From: Undaria pinnatifida
Lineage: Eukaryota > Sar > Phaeophyceae > Laminariales > Alariaceae
Direction of reading: 5' to 3'
NCBI GenBank assembly: GCA_012845835.1
Contig: JABAKD010000006.1
Span: 6,316,318-6,380,317, forward strand
DNA length: 64,000 bases
Below the pieces are notes generated by a model. The model did no database searches, was not told the DNA's origin, and saw nothing but the letters and a program-made list of their open reading frames with translations. Both the position numbers and the translations under genes were made by a program. Shown here one piece after another: positions 1 to 9,933 of this stretch (within the stretch, counting starts at the first letter, position 1; each line of letters opens with the position of its first letter).

Positions 1-2115
1 GGGCTGCTAGGCCGCTCGCACGTCGATGAGGCGGCGCCTACCGATAGCATACGATCCAACACGTCACGACGGATGAAGGTTTGGGGGGAGCCAGTGTCAA
101 GCAGCGCTGTACATATGTAGGGCGCAATAGCGCCCCCTCCGCTATGTATTGCAATATCGGTAGTGAAAGAATCGTCGTCCAGCGTCACGGTACCCCCAAC
201 GAGGCAGGGGCCATGTTCTGGCAGTGCGCGGTCTGAGGCGCCGCGAGAAGCTACCGCCAAAACCTCCGGGCTTTGATCGGCGGGTGTACCCGAAAAATAG
301 GCCGAAGGAGGGCCTTGGGCAGCGCCGACCGCGGTCCCCAAACGCGACTGCTGAGCGGACGAAATTTCATGGATTCCAGCATTCCCGGTGGGCCTGCGGA
401 ATCGACGAGGGGAGGCCGGGTGTGGCGATCCGTCCTCGCAGTCGCGAATTGCTTCGCGAACGGCAGAGAGTGCCTCACCGAGAAAATTTTTTCCTCTCCA
501 CTTGTGTGGATCCTTGGCGTGGGGGTCGTCCGCCCGGAGACCTATACCCCACACAGTGTCTAGAGGACTGGCCTCTGCCAGAAATTTGTTGCCAGTGCTC
601 AAAAGGTGATTTTTCATGGCTGGGTTCTGCGTAAATTTGGCATAGTTGCCAGATAACACGGCATTTTGCTTCTCCCTGTCCCAAACGGCGGCGTCAAAAT
701 TGCGCACGCCTCGACCGACGCGTTTGTGTGTGCTGGGGTCAGACGATGACATGATGAGCTCCACTGCGCGATGGTCTTTAAAAAGCCGAGCCTTTTCAGC
801 CATCATAAACTGCTCCGCGCAAGAATATGAGACGTCGTCGACGACAAACGACGAAGGAGACCACTGCGAGAAAAAGGACGGCGGCTGCCAGAACAACACT
901 ACTTTGTCTGTAGAGTATTCGAGGGAAGGGTCAAAAGTCGACGGTGCCAACCCGTCGGAGGCCGTGTTAGGCATATGAGCTTGTAATGTCCCCGTCTGGG
1001 GACACCAGTCTCTGGCACTTTGGGCCTGCAGCGTCCCCGTCTGAGGACGCCCGGCCTCGGGAGCACGGCGCGAGCCCGAACCCACGGGTGGTCGCGTCGT
1101 GGCCTTGTCGCTCTTTGGCGTAAAATCGCAAGGAACTGCTCTCACTGCACCCGAAGGGACAGGGGGCTCGGAGCTGTTACTGCTTGACGAGAGGCGCGAT
1201 TCTTCCGTATCTTCACGGGAATAGCGTCCAGCTGATCGGGCTGGAGGCCGTGGCGTCACCACGGGCCCGTTGCGCAGTGTCGGATCTATATCCTGTGCCA
1301 CTGGGGCAGACGTAGCCTGATGCACGTGGGTTAGCGTGCTTAACGACGGAGCAGGGCCCGTAGACCCTGTGGGCGTCTTCGAGAGCGGGGCTCGGGCAAG
1401 TGGAAATAAATTCTTCGCCCGAGAGGGCTCCTTCCCGTTAGCCCTCTTGGAGGAGAGAGACGAGGTAGCTAAGCTTGTCGGCTCCTCCTTGATGGGAAAA
1501 AGGATAGAACGCCCGCTACTATCGCGAGGAGACACCGACTCAAATCTTGGAAAAGATCTCGGTGCATATGGGTTGGCTTTCCCACACCTCAAGCCAACCG
1601 CCGCTTTACGGTCAGAAAGAGGCGGAGACGAACCCGTTCGCGTATGGAGGCGACGCGTCGTCGCCGCAGTTGTCTTGCTGCGCGACGCGTGCCTGAGGGG
1701 AGCGTGCAAGGTGCAGGCTCCTGAGTCATGGTTAAGGGGGGCAGCGTTAGGGGCGCGTGCCTCCGTTGTCGAGCTTGAGCCACGGCAGGGGTTAACGGCG
1801 TTGGAAGCACTGGTCCCCATTGCCGAACTCGGACCATGATCGAGGGGGGCGTCACTGTGGGCGCGCACCCCCTTCGTAGAAAATGTAGCCTGGCTGGGGG
1901 GGGGGCATACTGGGAGCCCTGGTCCCCACCGCCGGCACTGCGCCGTGAAAGTCATCAGGCGACGTAGGAGCCCTTGGGCTCTTGACAGAAGTAATTTGTG
2001 CCGCGCCACGTGTAAGGCGAACGACAGGCACACGAGCATCTTGTGAAATCAAAGGAAGTGTCCCCGACAGTGCCGTCGGCGTACGGGTCGGGTGTGCCGT
2101 ACCGCCGTCGCCCTG
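1..2115 (-). CDS. pol: Retrotransposon Pol (partial) with NADAR domain followed by retropepsin-type protease
   Basis: The frame runs off the left edge, so reverse transcriptase, RNase H and integrase would lie outside the window. Read on the minus strand it continues Gag in phase after the Gag UGA (2118-2116) as far as a C10 tract (1905-1896). From there the phase shifted by one stays open, without a stop, to base 1. Roughly 1890-980 is a Ser/Thr/Pro-rich linker in which QTGTLQA occurs twice. Bases about 926-447 encode a NADAR (YbiA/DUF1768-type) domain. Its family signatures are an FVVDDVSYSCAEQFMMAEKA block (about 863-792), a GNYAKFTQNP block, WGIGL (about 551-537) and WRGKNFLG (about 500-477). 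Bases 104-90 encode LLDTGS, the catalytic aspartate motif of retroviral-type proteases, followed by a PQTFIRRDVLD context. The linker makes the exact N-terminus uncertain. Gag-Pol organisation is clear; clade (Ty3-like or other) cannot be set without RT. That NADAR is part of the translated polyprotein is inference from the open frame. Confidence 0.85.
1896..1905 (-). other. C10 homopolymer (minus strand) at a Pol phase change
   Basis: Coding-like sequence is in the Gag phase before this tract and in the plus-one phase after it. Either ribosomes or polymerase slip on the ten cytosines, or the run gained or lost a base by mutation or sequencing error. The phase downstream is open for more than 600 codons. 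Confidence 0.55.
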
Positions 2116-2118
2116 TCA
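2116..2118 (-). promoter_or_regulatory. Candidate UGA readthrough site between gag and pol
   Basis: The Gag UGA is followed directly by CAG, giving UGA-C, a context known to favour stop-codon readthrough. The same phase then stays open from 2115 to a stop at 1852-1854, with a composition continuous with the Gag tail. No overlapping alternative frame exists for a classic gag-pol frameshift at this point, because the shifted phase has its own stop at 2049-2051. Readthrough is inferred, not shown. Confidence 0.5.
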
Positions 2119-5067
2119 GTTGCCAGTGCGAAAGGTACCTGGTTGGCGCGCGTTGGGGTTTCCGCTCGGATTGTGGGTTGCCCTGAAACGTTTCCCCGGA
2201 GCAGACACGGAAGTCGAGGAGGCTGATGAGGGCGGGACAGAACCTTGTTGGCCAGGCGTGTATGTGCTGTTGTTGTTACCGCTGTGGCTGTTTGTCTGTC
2301 CCTGGTCCCGTGGGTACCCTCGTGATTGGTTTGAACGATTTCGGCGATTTTTGTTGTACGTTTGCGAGCGACAAGAGCGTCCGTCGCGGCGGTAGCTAAC
2401 CATACGTGCTTGCCACCGTCGGAAAACGTCATCATCGCCAAGTTGGCCAAGTTCAGGGTTTAGACAGCCGCTGGCGTTGATAAAGGGATGCCTACAGTTG
2501 CGTAAGGAATGAGTGTCTTCGTGACAGTTGAGGCAATGACCCCTGTTTTCTCGGAGAGCCGCGGCGCGGGCAGAGGGCGTGAGGAGGCCGCTCCAGAGGG
2601 GAGGGTCGTCGGTCTTAAACGAGGCACTAACAGCGAAAACTTCTGCATAGTGTTGTTCTTCTAGGGGCCAGCAGTTGGACATTTTGTCGAGCCAGGGGTC
2701 GGTGGAAGCAACAATCGGCATGACAATCGGATTATGGCTCGAACCCGTCTGCCAAGAAGGCGACTGAGACAGCACTCGGCCCTGGCCGCGCCCATGAACG
2801 GCGGGCCGGGGCCCCGACGGGGCGGATGACCGCGATCCCGTCGAAGAAACAGGTAGAGTAAAATGTTTTTCGCCGTTGACGGCAGGTGTCTTATTATGCG
2901 CCAAGTCACTGAACGCTTTCCACATGGCATCTAACGAGGCGTATGGCCGTGGGTCCGTAGCCTTCGAGCCAGGGTATAACGTAGGCATGAGCGTCGGAAA
3001 CTGCTCGTTGACCGCCATCCTAACCACCTCCAGCACGACATCCGTCCCCGGGGACAAAACACGCTCACTCCCCGTGACTGCCGATACTAGCACACGGAAC
3101 TCCCGACTGAAATCAGAAAAAGGCGTGCCGTTACACACTCCAAAAGTATGCAACTTAGTGTAGCCTTCGCCCGTGTCGACCCGGTCAAAGTGTGTCACGA
3201 GCAGGCGTAGCAGGAGGGTGAGAGCCTCGGGCCCAGATGCTCCTCCGTCCAACGCTCTTGACACCTGTCCAAACAAATCGTCGATCAAGGTGGTCATGCG
3301 AGCGGTCGTGGGCCTGTCAGGTGTTATGGCACGGTTGAATGCCAGGCGGAGGGGGTGGATCCAACCGGGAACCCACGTGGGGGCACGTACACCCTCTTGG
3401 CAACGGTCGTCACAGCGCATGAGTATGTCAGTCATGGCAGACCGAACCGAACGTGTGAGTTGCTGGGTGCCGTCAGACTTGTTCAAAGAGGCGGGGAACG
3501 GTAGCACAGAAATGCGTGATACGTCCTTGTGGGAGAGCTTAACATAGGCGCGCCTAACCGAGTCATCGAGCGTGGATTTAGCTAGAGCCGCGGCGGTAGC
3601 AAGTTCGGCGGTACGCTCGCGAGCCAAATCCGAAGAAACAGGCTTGGTGTGGTCACCCGACACAGTAAGTTTGCTCAGCCGGTCGGCGGACGAGGCAATA
3701 TCCACCAGAGAAGGAGTTACTTGCCTCCTGCCAGCTACCACGGTCACCTCGCCGTGGTCCGTGTTGGAGCTCGAAGACGAGCGGGAGGACGTTGACGACC
3801 CGTCCCACGCTGAGGGCCCTCGTGTGCTGTTTCGCCGTCCTCCGGTGCCTCCTCCCGAGCTGCGACCGCCGCCCCGGTTGGTTCGGGCCTGGTTGCTTCC
3901 TTGGCGGCGCTGTGGGCCACCACCAGTACCCGACGCTCCTCCCGCGCTTCCACCACCGTTGCCACCACCGCGACGGTTGTGGTGGCCACCACTCCCACCG
4001 TTTTCCCCGTTTCCCCCACTCTGGCCGCCACCACCCCCGGAGTTGCCACCTCCACGGTTGCGGTCCCCCCGATCACGGCTGCCACCGCGCCGCTGTTTGG
4101 TGGAGCGCCTTCCTTCCAGCGCTTCCTTTGGAGTCGGCCACAGGACTGGGTCAGGGGCGTCGTCGTGGGCCAATCTTAAGGCTTTGACCAAAGCGAGGGT
4201 AGGTGCTCGCCTCATCTGCCCGAAGGCGGACGAGTTGTCCCGGCGAGCCCAGACTGCTCCGACCGAAAGGTCTTCCGCCTTGAACGACGACCGTCGCTCT
4301 GAAGTTAGAAGGGCCTTGGCCGCTGCTATCACCGCCTCCGCCAGATGCGCCGAGAACTCGACCCTCGGCGTGGTAGCCATGTATTGGACGCTGCCAGACA
4401 TGAAAACGTCGTCCCCGGGTCGTGTATCTTGGGAGGCAACACTCAGCGGGCGCGCCGAGGAAGGAGCAGCTCTCGCCGGAGTCGATGTAGCTGAGAGGGC
4501 AACGGCTTGGCGTGCCCTTTCGACCGCACGGGATGCCTCACGAGCAGCGGCTCTCGCCTGGTCGATGGCGTGATCCTCACGGCGTCGACGTTCGTCGTCT
4601 AACCGTTTGCGTTCCTCTCGTCGAAGCAGGGTCGCGTTGGCTTCGTCGAGAGCTCTTTGGGCCCGAGAAATTTCAGACTCTGAGTCTGAGGGGCCAGCAT
4701 GGGAGCGCTGGTCTCCGTAGCTCTGGGGAAGGCGCTCTGTCGAGCGCGGAGAGGTCTGATGTCGACGGTGGTGCTCTGAGGACAGCTGGAGATGCTCCCT
4801 CGAGGCTGGGGATATTTGTCGTCGTGATGTCTCCGCACCCGGTAGGAGTTTTTCCGCCTCGTCGACCGGCGAGTCGGGGTGGTCGGACCGTGTGCCGTGT
4901 TGTTGACTGGTGTTGGAGTCACTATCGTCGTCCAGGTTTTCGGCGCGTCCACCTCGTCTCGATTCGCGGGACCTCGAGCGTTCCCGTCCTTCTCCCTGGG
5001 CCTCCTGGATGAGGCGCGCGGAGGACCGCAGCCTGCCCGAGTAGCCCCCATCGTCGCTGGTGGACAT
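2116..5067 (-). CDS. gag: Retrotransposon Gag polyprotein with CCHC zinc knuckle
   Basis: A 983-aa protein starting at an ATG at 5067. Residues 1-125 are charged and Ser/Arg-rich. About 126-196 is an Ala/Arg/Glu-rich predicted coiled coil. About 322-409 is a Gly/Arg/Asn low-complexity stretch resembling RGG nucleic-acid binding regions. About 480-720 is a folded helical segment in the position expected for capsid. C845, C848, H853 and C858 form a CX2CX4HX4C zinc knuckle, the nucleocapsid RNA-binding motif of Gag proteins. The C-terminus is Ser/Asn/Gly-rich. It would package the element's RNA into cytoplasmic virus-like particles. It is uninterrupted over nearly 3 kb, which suggests a fairly recent insertion. 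The UGA stop is followed immediately by in-phase coding-like sequence, so Pol is probably made by readthrough. It is longer than many Gag proteins because of the low-complexity insert. The large plus-strand Pro-rich frame over 3572-4573 is its antisense shadow. Confidence 0.93.
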   Translation of the reverse strand: MSTSDDGGYSGRLRSSARLIQEAQGEGRERSRSRESRRGGRAENLDDDSDSNTSQQHGTRSDHPDSPVDEAEKLLPGAETSRRQISPASREHLQLSSEHHRRHQTSPRSTERLPQSYGDQRSHAGPSDSESEISRAQRALDEANATLLRREERKRLDDERRRREDHAIDQARAAAREASRAVERARQAVALSATSTPARAAPSSARPLSVASQDTRPGDDVFMSGSVQYMATTPRVEFSAHLAEAVIAAAKALLTSERRSSFKAEDLSVGAVWARRDNSSAFGQMRRAPTLALVKALRLAHDDAPDPVLWPTPKEALEGRRSTKQRRGGSRDRGDRNRGGGNSGGGGGQSGGNGENGGSGGHHNRRGGGNGGGSAGGASGTGGGPQRRQGSNQARTNRGGGRSSGGGTGGRRNSTRGPSAWDGSSTSSRSSSSSNTDHGEVTVVAGRRQVTPSLVDIASSADRLSKLTVSGDHTKPVSSDLARERTAELATAAALAKSTLDDSVRRAYVKLSHKDVSRISVLPFPASLNKSDGTQQLTRSVRSAMTDILMRCDDRCQEGVRAPTWVPGWIHPLRLAFNRAITPDRPTTARMTTLIDDLFGQVSRALDGGASGPEALTLLLRLLVTHFDRVDTGEGYTKLHTFGVCNGTPFSDFSREFRVLVSAVTGSERVLSPGTDVVLEVVRMAVNEQFPTLMPTLYPGSKATDPRPYASLDAMWKAFSDLAHNKTPAVNGEKHFTLPVSSTGSRSSAPSGPRPAVHGRGQGRVLSQSPSWQTGSSHNPIVMPIVASTDPWLDKMSNCWPLEEQHYAEVFAVSASFKTDDPPLWSGLLTPSARAAALRENRGHCLNCHEDTHSLRNCRHPFINASGCLNPELGQLGDDDVFRRWQARMVSYRRDGRSCRSQTYNKNRRNRSNQSRGYPRDQGQTNSHSGNNNSTYTPGQQGSVPPSSASSTSVSAPGKRFRATHNPSGNPNARQPGTFRTGN

Positions 5068-5309
5068 GGTGCCTAGGAGCAGTGAAGGGGGGGGGGATAC
5101 GAACGGCGCGTGAAGAAGCTATGGAGACAGATAAATTGTTGTGGTGTTCCTGCTCCAAGGGGCGGTATATCTGTGTTTCAGCAAACAGCAACAATATGGG
5201 CCTTAAAGCCGTCCAGCCTTAGTGATGGTAGCAGCCACGTCAACTAGCCGTATAAGAGGAGTACAGCAGTAACAAGGTACCAATCATCATAACCGCAACA
5301 TAAGAGCAG
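5068..5309 (-). other. Leader region upstream of gag
   Basis: About 240 bases between the Gag start codon and the satellite array, with no gene. A G-run sits at 5088-5097. I looked for a primer-binding site (TGG followed by a tRNA 3'-end complement) and for LTR ends on the minus strand and found nothing convincing, so the 5' LTR boundary is not placed. Confidence 0.4.
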
Positions 5310-7430
5310 CGCCCAGTCTGACCGTAGGGTATATGGGTAACGCCCGCACGACCCGCAGCACAAGGAGCCAAAACTGGGCAGCACTGACCCCAACCGCAGT
5401 GCAGGGGGTGCAACACAGTAAGGGTACGTCTGCAGCCATCGCACTTAAACAGGCATCATTCGACCTAGGCTGGGGGAGGTAGCACAGGAGAGCGTCGCCC
5501 AAAACGCCCACGCTCATCGGACCAAAACAGGCAGCATTTACCCTAGGTGTAGTGTAGGGGTGGAAGCACAGTGTAAGATCGCCCAACACGCCGTCGCTCA
5601 TCGCACCAAAACAGGCAGCATTTACCCTAGGTGTAGTGTAGGGGTGGAGCACAGTGTAAGATCGCCCAACACGCTGACACTCAGCGCACCAAAACGGGCA
5701 GCATTTACCCTAGGTGTAGTGTAGGGGTGGAAGCACAGTGTAAGATCGCCCAACACGCTGACACTCATCGCACCAAAACGGGCAGCATTTACCCTAGGTG
5801 TAGTGTAGGGGGGGAGCACAGTGAAAGATCACCCAACACGCTGACACTGATCGCACCAAAACGGGCAGCTTTTAACCTAGGTGTAGTGTAGGGGTGGAAG
5901 CAGAGTGTAAGATCGCCCAACACGCTGACACTGATCGCACCAAAACGGGCATCATTTACCCTAGGTGTAGTGTAGGGGTGGAAGCACAGTGAAAGATCGC
6001 CCAACACGCTGACACTCGTCGCACCAAAACGGGCAGCATTTACCCTAGGTGTAGTGTAGGGGTGGAAGCAGAGTGTAAGATCGCCCAACACGCTGACACT
6101 CATCGCACCAAAACGGGCAGCATTTACCCTAGGTGTAGTGTAGGGGGGGGAACACAGTGTAAGATCGCCCAACACGCTGACACTCATCGCACCAAAACGG
6201 GCAGCATTTAACCTAGGTGTAGTGTAGTGGTGAAATCACAGTGTAATATCGCCCAACACGCTGACACTCATCGCACCAAAACGGGCAGCATTTACCCTAG
6301 GTGTAGTGTAGGGGGGGGAGTACAGTGAAAGATCGCCCAACACGCTGACACTCGTCGCACCAAAACGGGCAGCATTTACCCTAGGTGTAGTGTAGGGGTG
6401 GAAGCACAGTGTAAGATCGCCCAACACGCTGACACTCATCGCACCAAAACGGGCAGCATTTACCCTAGGTGTAGTGTAGGGGGGGGAGCACAGTGTAAGA
6501 TCGCCCAACACGCTGACACTCATCGCACCAAAACGGGCAGCATTTAACCTAGGTGTAGTGTAGGGGTGGAAGCACAGTGTAAGATCGCCCAACACGCTGA
6601 CACTCATCGCACCAAAACGGGCAGCATTTACCCTAGGTGTAGTGTAGGGGGGGGAGCACAGTGGAAGATCGCCCAACACGCTGACACTCGTCGCACCAAA
6701 ACGGGCAGCATTTACCCTAGGTGTAGTGTAGGGGTGGAAGCACAGTGTAAGATCGCCCAACACGCTGACACTCATCGCACCTAAACGGGCAGCATTTACC
6801 CTAGATGTAGTGTAGGGGGGGGAACACAGTGTAAGATCGCCCAACACGCTGACACTCATCGCACCAAAACGGGCAGCATTTAACCTAGGTGTAGTGTAGC
6901 GGTGGAAGCACAGTGTAAGTTCGCCCAACACGCTGACACTCGTCGCACCAAAACGGGCAGCATTTACCCTAGGTGTAGTGTAGGGGTGGAAGCACAGTGT
7001 AAGATCGCCCAACACGCTGACACTCATCGCACCAAAACGGGCAGCATTTACCCTAGGTGTAGTGTAGGGGGGGGAGCACAGTGTAAGATCGCCCAACACG
7101 CTGACACTCATCGCACCAAAACGGGCAGCATTTAACCTAGGTGTAGTGTAGGGGTGGAAGCACAGTGTAAGATCGCCCAACACGCTGACACTTATCGCAC
7201 CAAAACCGGCAGCATTTACCCTAGGTGTAGTGTAGGGGGGGGAGCACAGTGAAAGATCGCCCAACACGCTTACACTCGGTGCACCAAAACGGGCAGCATT
7301 TACCCTAGGTGTAGTGTAGGGGTGGAAGCACAGTGTAAGATCGCCCAACACGCTGACACTCATCGCACCAAAACGGGCAGCATTTACCCTAGGTGTAGTG
7401 TAGGGGGGGGGACACAGTGAAAGATCGCGC
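5310..7430. repeat. 84-bp tandem satellite with 336-bp higher-order structure
   Basis: About 23-25 units of 84 bp, each with CCTAGG, GATCGCCCAACACG and ACGGGCAGCATTTA blocks. The first units (about 5310-5480) are degenerate and the rest are nearly identical. Two positions alternate: the linker is GGGGTGGAAG or a pure G run, and the CTAGG context is ACCCTAGG or AACCTAGG. Together they give a four-unit cycle of about 336 bp, broken in places by unit loss. Because 84 is divisible by three, the minus strand has long open frames (559 aa at 7915-6236, 132 aa at 6187-5789) made of a 28-residue repeat. I treat these as by-products of period, not genes. The array lies directly upstream of gag, in a retrotransposon leader or LTR position, or the element inserted beside it. 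Confidence 0.95.
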
Positions 7431-8820
7431 AGCCAACCGTATAAAAATGGGCAGCATCTGCCCCCACAGTAGTGTAGTGGGGGGTAGGACAGTATGCGTT
7501 CGCGCACCAACCGTATATTAAAAAAAACGGGCAGTATAACCCCCCCAACGAAGTAGTTTCCCCCGACCGCACTAAAGGGGGACGGTCGCGCCTGCAGTAG
7601 TGCTGATTGCTGCAGTATCACTGCTGTGTTCACAGGTAACGGTAATTTCAACCGCACCAAGATGGGTAGTGTAGTACCAACACCAGCTGTAGAAAAATGT
7701 GCACGCCCACAGTCAAATAGAAAGGCTGTTTGCCCCCAAAAGTACCGCATTAAACGGGCTGTTCTCCACTGCACTAGTAAAAACTGTGAAGCGCAGTATC
7801 TCCGCGAACTGTGTAGTAAGCGCTCTGTAACGGGCAGTAGCTGTCCGAACATGTGCAGAGAAGAAGAAAAAAAAATTTCCAGCGTAGACCCTAGCAATAT
7901 CGTGAAGGGCAGCACATGTACGGGCAGGAAGACGGCCTAACGCCCGTACAGCTGATAAAAAAAATCCGTACCCGCTCCCACCGATAAAGGGACAGTTACG
8001 TTGACAGCAGTGCGGAGTGCCGCACGGTCACAGCTGTGCATACACAGAAAGTGGTATTATAGTCCCCGCGTACCCATGAATGGGAGAATATAGGGCATCG
8101 CACATACCAACAGCCTTGCCCAAACAGCCAGCACAGAGTTTCAGCGTTCACTAGGTTCAAGTTCTAGTCACGGAGGGGCCAGGACGAAAAAAAAACTCTC
8201 GAATCGAACTTGCAAGGAGCACTCGCACAGCAGTGGGGGGTGTCAGAGCTGCGGTGCTGTAACTGTGGACGCTGGGGCAGTGAAGGGTCGAGCTATGTGG
8301 TGTATGAGCAGGAGCAAAGTAGGCGGCTTGGCTGCTGTACAGTGACTTCTACAGCAGAGAATCCGGCGGTATATGGCAGGCATTGACAGCGAGCCCATTG
8401 TGCTGCACTGTAGTTGGCACCTCTGCAAAAATGATGGTGGTTGAAGCTACGCGACGGACAGCAGTAGTGGAACGCTGTTGATCGAGAAAGATCGGAGAGG
8501 GGTCCGAGGTGCCAAATTCGTAGCTGGTACTAATTTCGGCAGAAAGGGGGCACAAGGGCTGCTGCTTGTTCGACGCACAAGAATGATCGACGTACGTACT
8601 GAAACCCATACGATAACGCGTGTACTGGAAAATTTGCCAAACGAAAAAGCATAAACATTCCACGAGCACCGCCTGTTTCTTCCCAGGTAGATCACAAAGG
8701 AGGAGCCCCGACATGAGCTCCTAGAGCACGGTGCCCGTAGTCCAAGGGGTCCCGCGAAGGACGGTCTGGCACCGACAGCAAGGATGTGCTGGGCGAGGGG
8801 CTCTCTCAGCGAGCGAAGTC
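7431..8820. other. Degraded non-genic DNA beyond the satellite
   Basis: Scattered remnants of the satellite vocabulary (GGGCAG, CACAGT, GTAGTG) continue to about 8060 and then fade. No coding frame with recognisable content was found. Frames of 61-121 codons here show no conserved motif. This may hold the retrotransposon's 5' LTR, but I could not find its edges. Confidence 0.4.
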
Positions 8821-8843
8821 CCCTTCGAATGTCATTCGAAGGG
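8821..8843. repeat. Perfect 10-bp-stem hairpin
   Basis: CCCTTCGAAT at 8821-8830 and its exact complement ATTCGAAGGG at 8834-8843 are separated by three bases. It can form a hairpin or cruciform. No associated gene is seen. Confidence 0.8.
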
Positions 8844-9081
8844 TTGATTCCAGTATGCTTGTCCGTGGCATGTCGTGCATATGCCTCCGAGCCCCAAAGC
8901 GCGAAAAAAAAAGTACGAGTCGATGGCCGATCTTGGGGCTTGTGCTGGCAACTCGCGGATATGTGCTGTGCAACATGCTGGCAGAGCGCGGAGCAAACAA
9001 GTCTGATGGGTGGGGCTCGGGCAGTTCCTCTGCGGAGTGGTCTATGACCAGCTGGCGGTGAACTGATGCGGCCAAAGGCCG

Positions 9082-9275
9082 GGACGAAGGGTGTGCTCCG
9101 AAGAGCAGTGTCGTCCGCCCGTACTCGGAAAGTGTCCTCTGTGTGGTGCGTGCCCAGCAACCAACAGGAGGGACCAAAATTCGAGACGAGGAATGTGCTC
9201 CGCAGAGCAGTGTCGTCCGCACGTACTTGGAAGTTGTCGTCCGTGTGGTACGTGCGCGGCGACCAACAGGAGGGG
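9082..9275. repeat. Tandem duplication, two copies, period 102 bp
   Basis: Copies at about 9082-9173 and 9184-9275 share TGTGCTCCG, GAGCAGTGTCGTCCGC and CCAACAGGAGGG blocks at a constant 102-base offset, with roughly 80% identity by eye. No gene is seen in the stretch 8844-9602. Confidence 0.85.
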
Positions 9276-9602
9276 CCCCTGCCATCTCACTGCTGTTGTG
9301 GTCGCCGTTTTAGGAGGAAGGGCGCTCCCTCCATTGAGAAGCCACCCGAGAAGGAACAGGGGTTGTGGGCTCGATGGAAAGCAAAAGCAAAATCGCTACG
9401 AAAAAAAAATCGGAGAAACCGGAAGAACGCTGCCACAATAGCACATCAAGCTCGACGACGCCACTTGTGAAATTAATAGGTGGGGACACAGAGTGCCCCC
9501 TGCAGGTCTGCCAATTGAGCAGGTCTTCGGAGAGTACTCACTTTCGTTCCTTCGTAGAGATGTAGCTTTATTCGTTTCCACCAGAGCCCGGGATAGCTTC
9601 TG

Positions 9603-9628
9603 AGATCGGAGGCGCGTGCCTCCGATCT
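9603..9628. repeat. Perfect 11-bp-stem hairpin near the inverted-repeat junction
   Basis: AGATCGGAGGC (9603-9613) and GCCTCCGATCT (9618-9628) are exact complements around a GCGT loop. It sits 107 bases outside the left end of the large inverted repeat and is absent from the corresponding right flank. Confidence 0.8.
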
Positions 9629-9750
9629 AATTCCTAATTTCCCCGAATATAAACCGCCAACCTTATCATACGAAACCCATCCAAATGATCTCAAATTCGG
9701 ATACCTACAGGCCTTTCGAGGCCGTATCTTAACACATACAGACAGGAGAC

Positions 9751-9933
9751 GTGTCGGACATAATTTTTGTTGCTGTTGACGCACGGTTGCGGTGTAAATG
9801 GTCTCGCGAATGCGTTCAGACGAGGTCAAGCGAGTACTATTGCTCGTCTGTAGAAGCGGTGTTCGTAGCACGTTTCATTCCTAATGAGCATGATATGGTG
9901 GTGTTGAACGATTTGGTCACGAGGCATCTTTGA
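9751..9933 (+). pseudogene. Truncated copy of the decayed gene at 53998-55320
   Basis: A 60-codon frame equivalent to the last 61 residues of the right-arm frame ending at 53998, with about three residue differences. It has no start codon of its own; it opens at a GTG just inside the arm junction at 9735, where homology to the longer copy stops. It is therefore a 5'-truncated copy created by the duplication breakpoint. The product is unrecognised. Confidence 0.6.

Noticed and set aside
1336-1839. 167-codon plus-strand frame
   Set aside because: Antisense of the Ser/Thr-rich Pol linker, whose own phase is open across the whole region and joins two recognised domains.
3572-4573. 333-codon Pro/Arg-rich plus-strand frame
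   Set aside because: Antisense of the Gly/Arg low-complexity part of Gag; the GC-rich repeat composition keeps it open.
5140-5165. Primer-binding site beginning TGGAGCAGG on the minus strand upstream of gag
   Set aside because: It starts with TGG but does not match the usual initiator-Met complement, and no LTR end was found beside it.
5310-7430. CRISPR-like array
   Set aside because: The repeats are contiguous with no unique spacers, and the context is eukaryotic.
6236-7915. 559-codon open frame made of 28-residue repeats
   Set aside because: The satellite unit is 84 bp, so any stop-free unit phase stays open through the whole array. The frame has no independent coding evidence, and other phases of the same array are partly open too.
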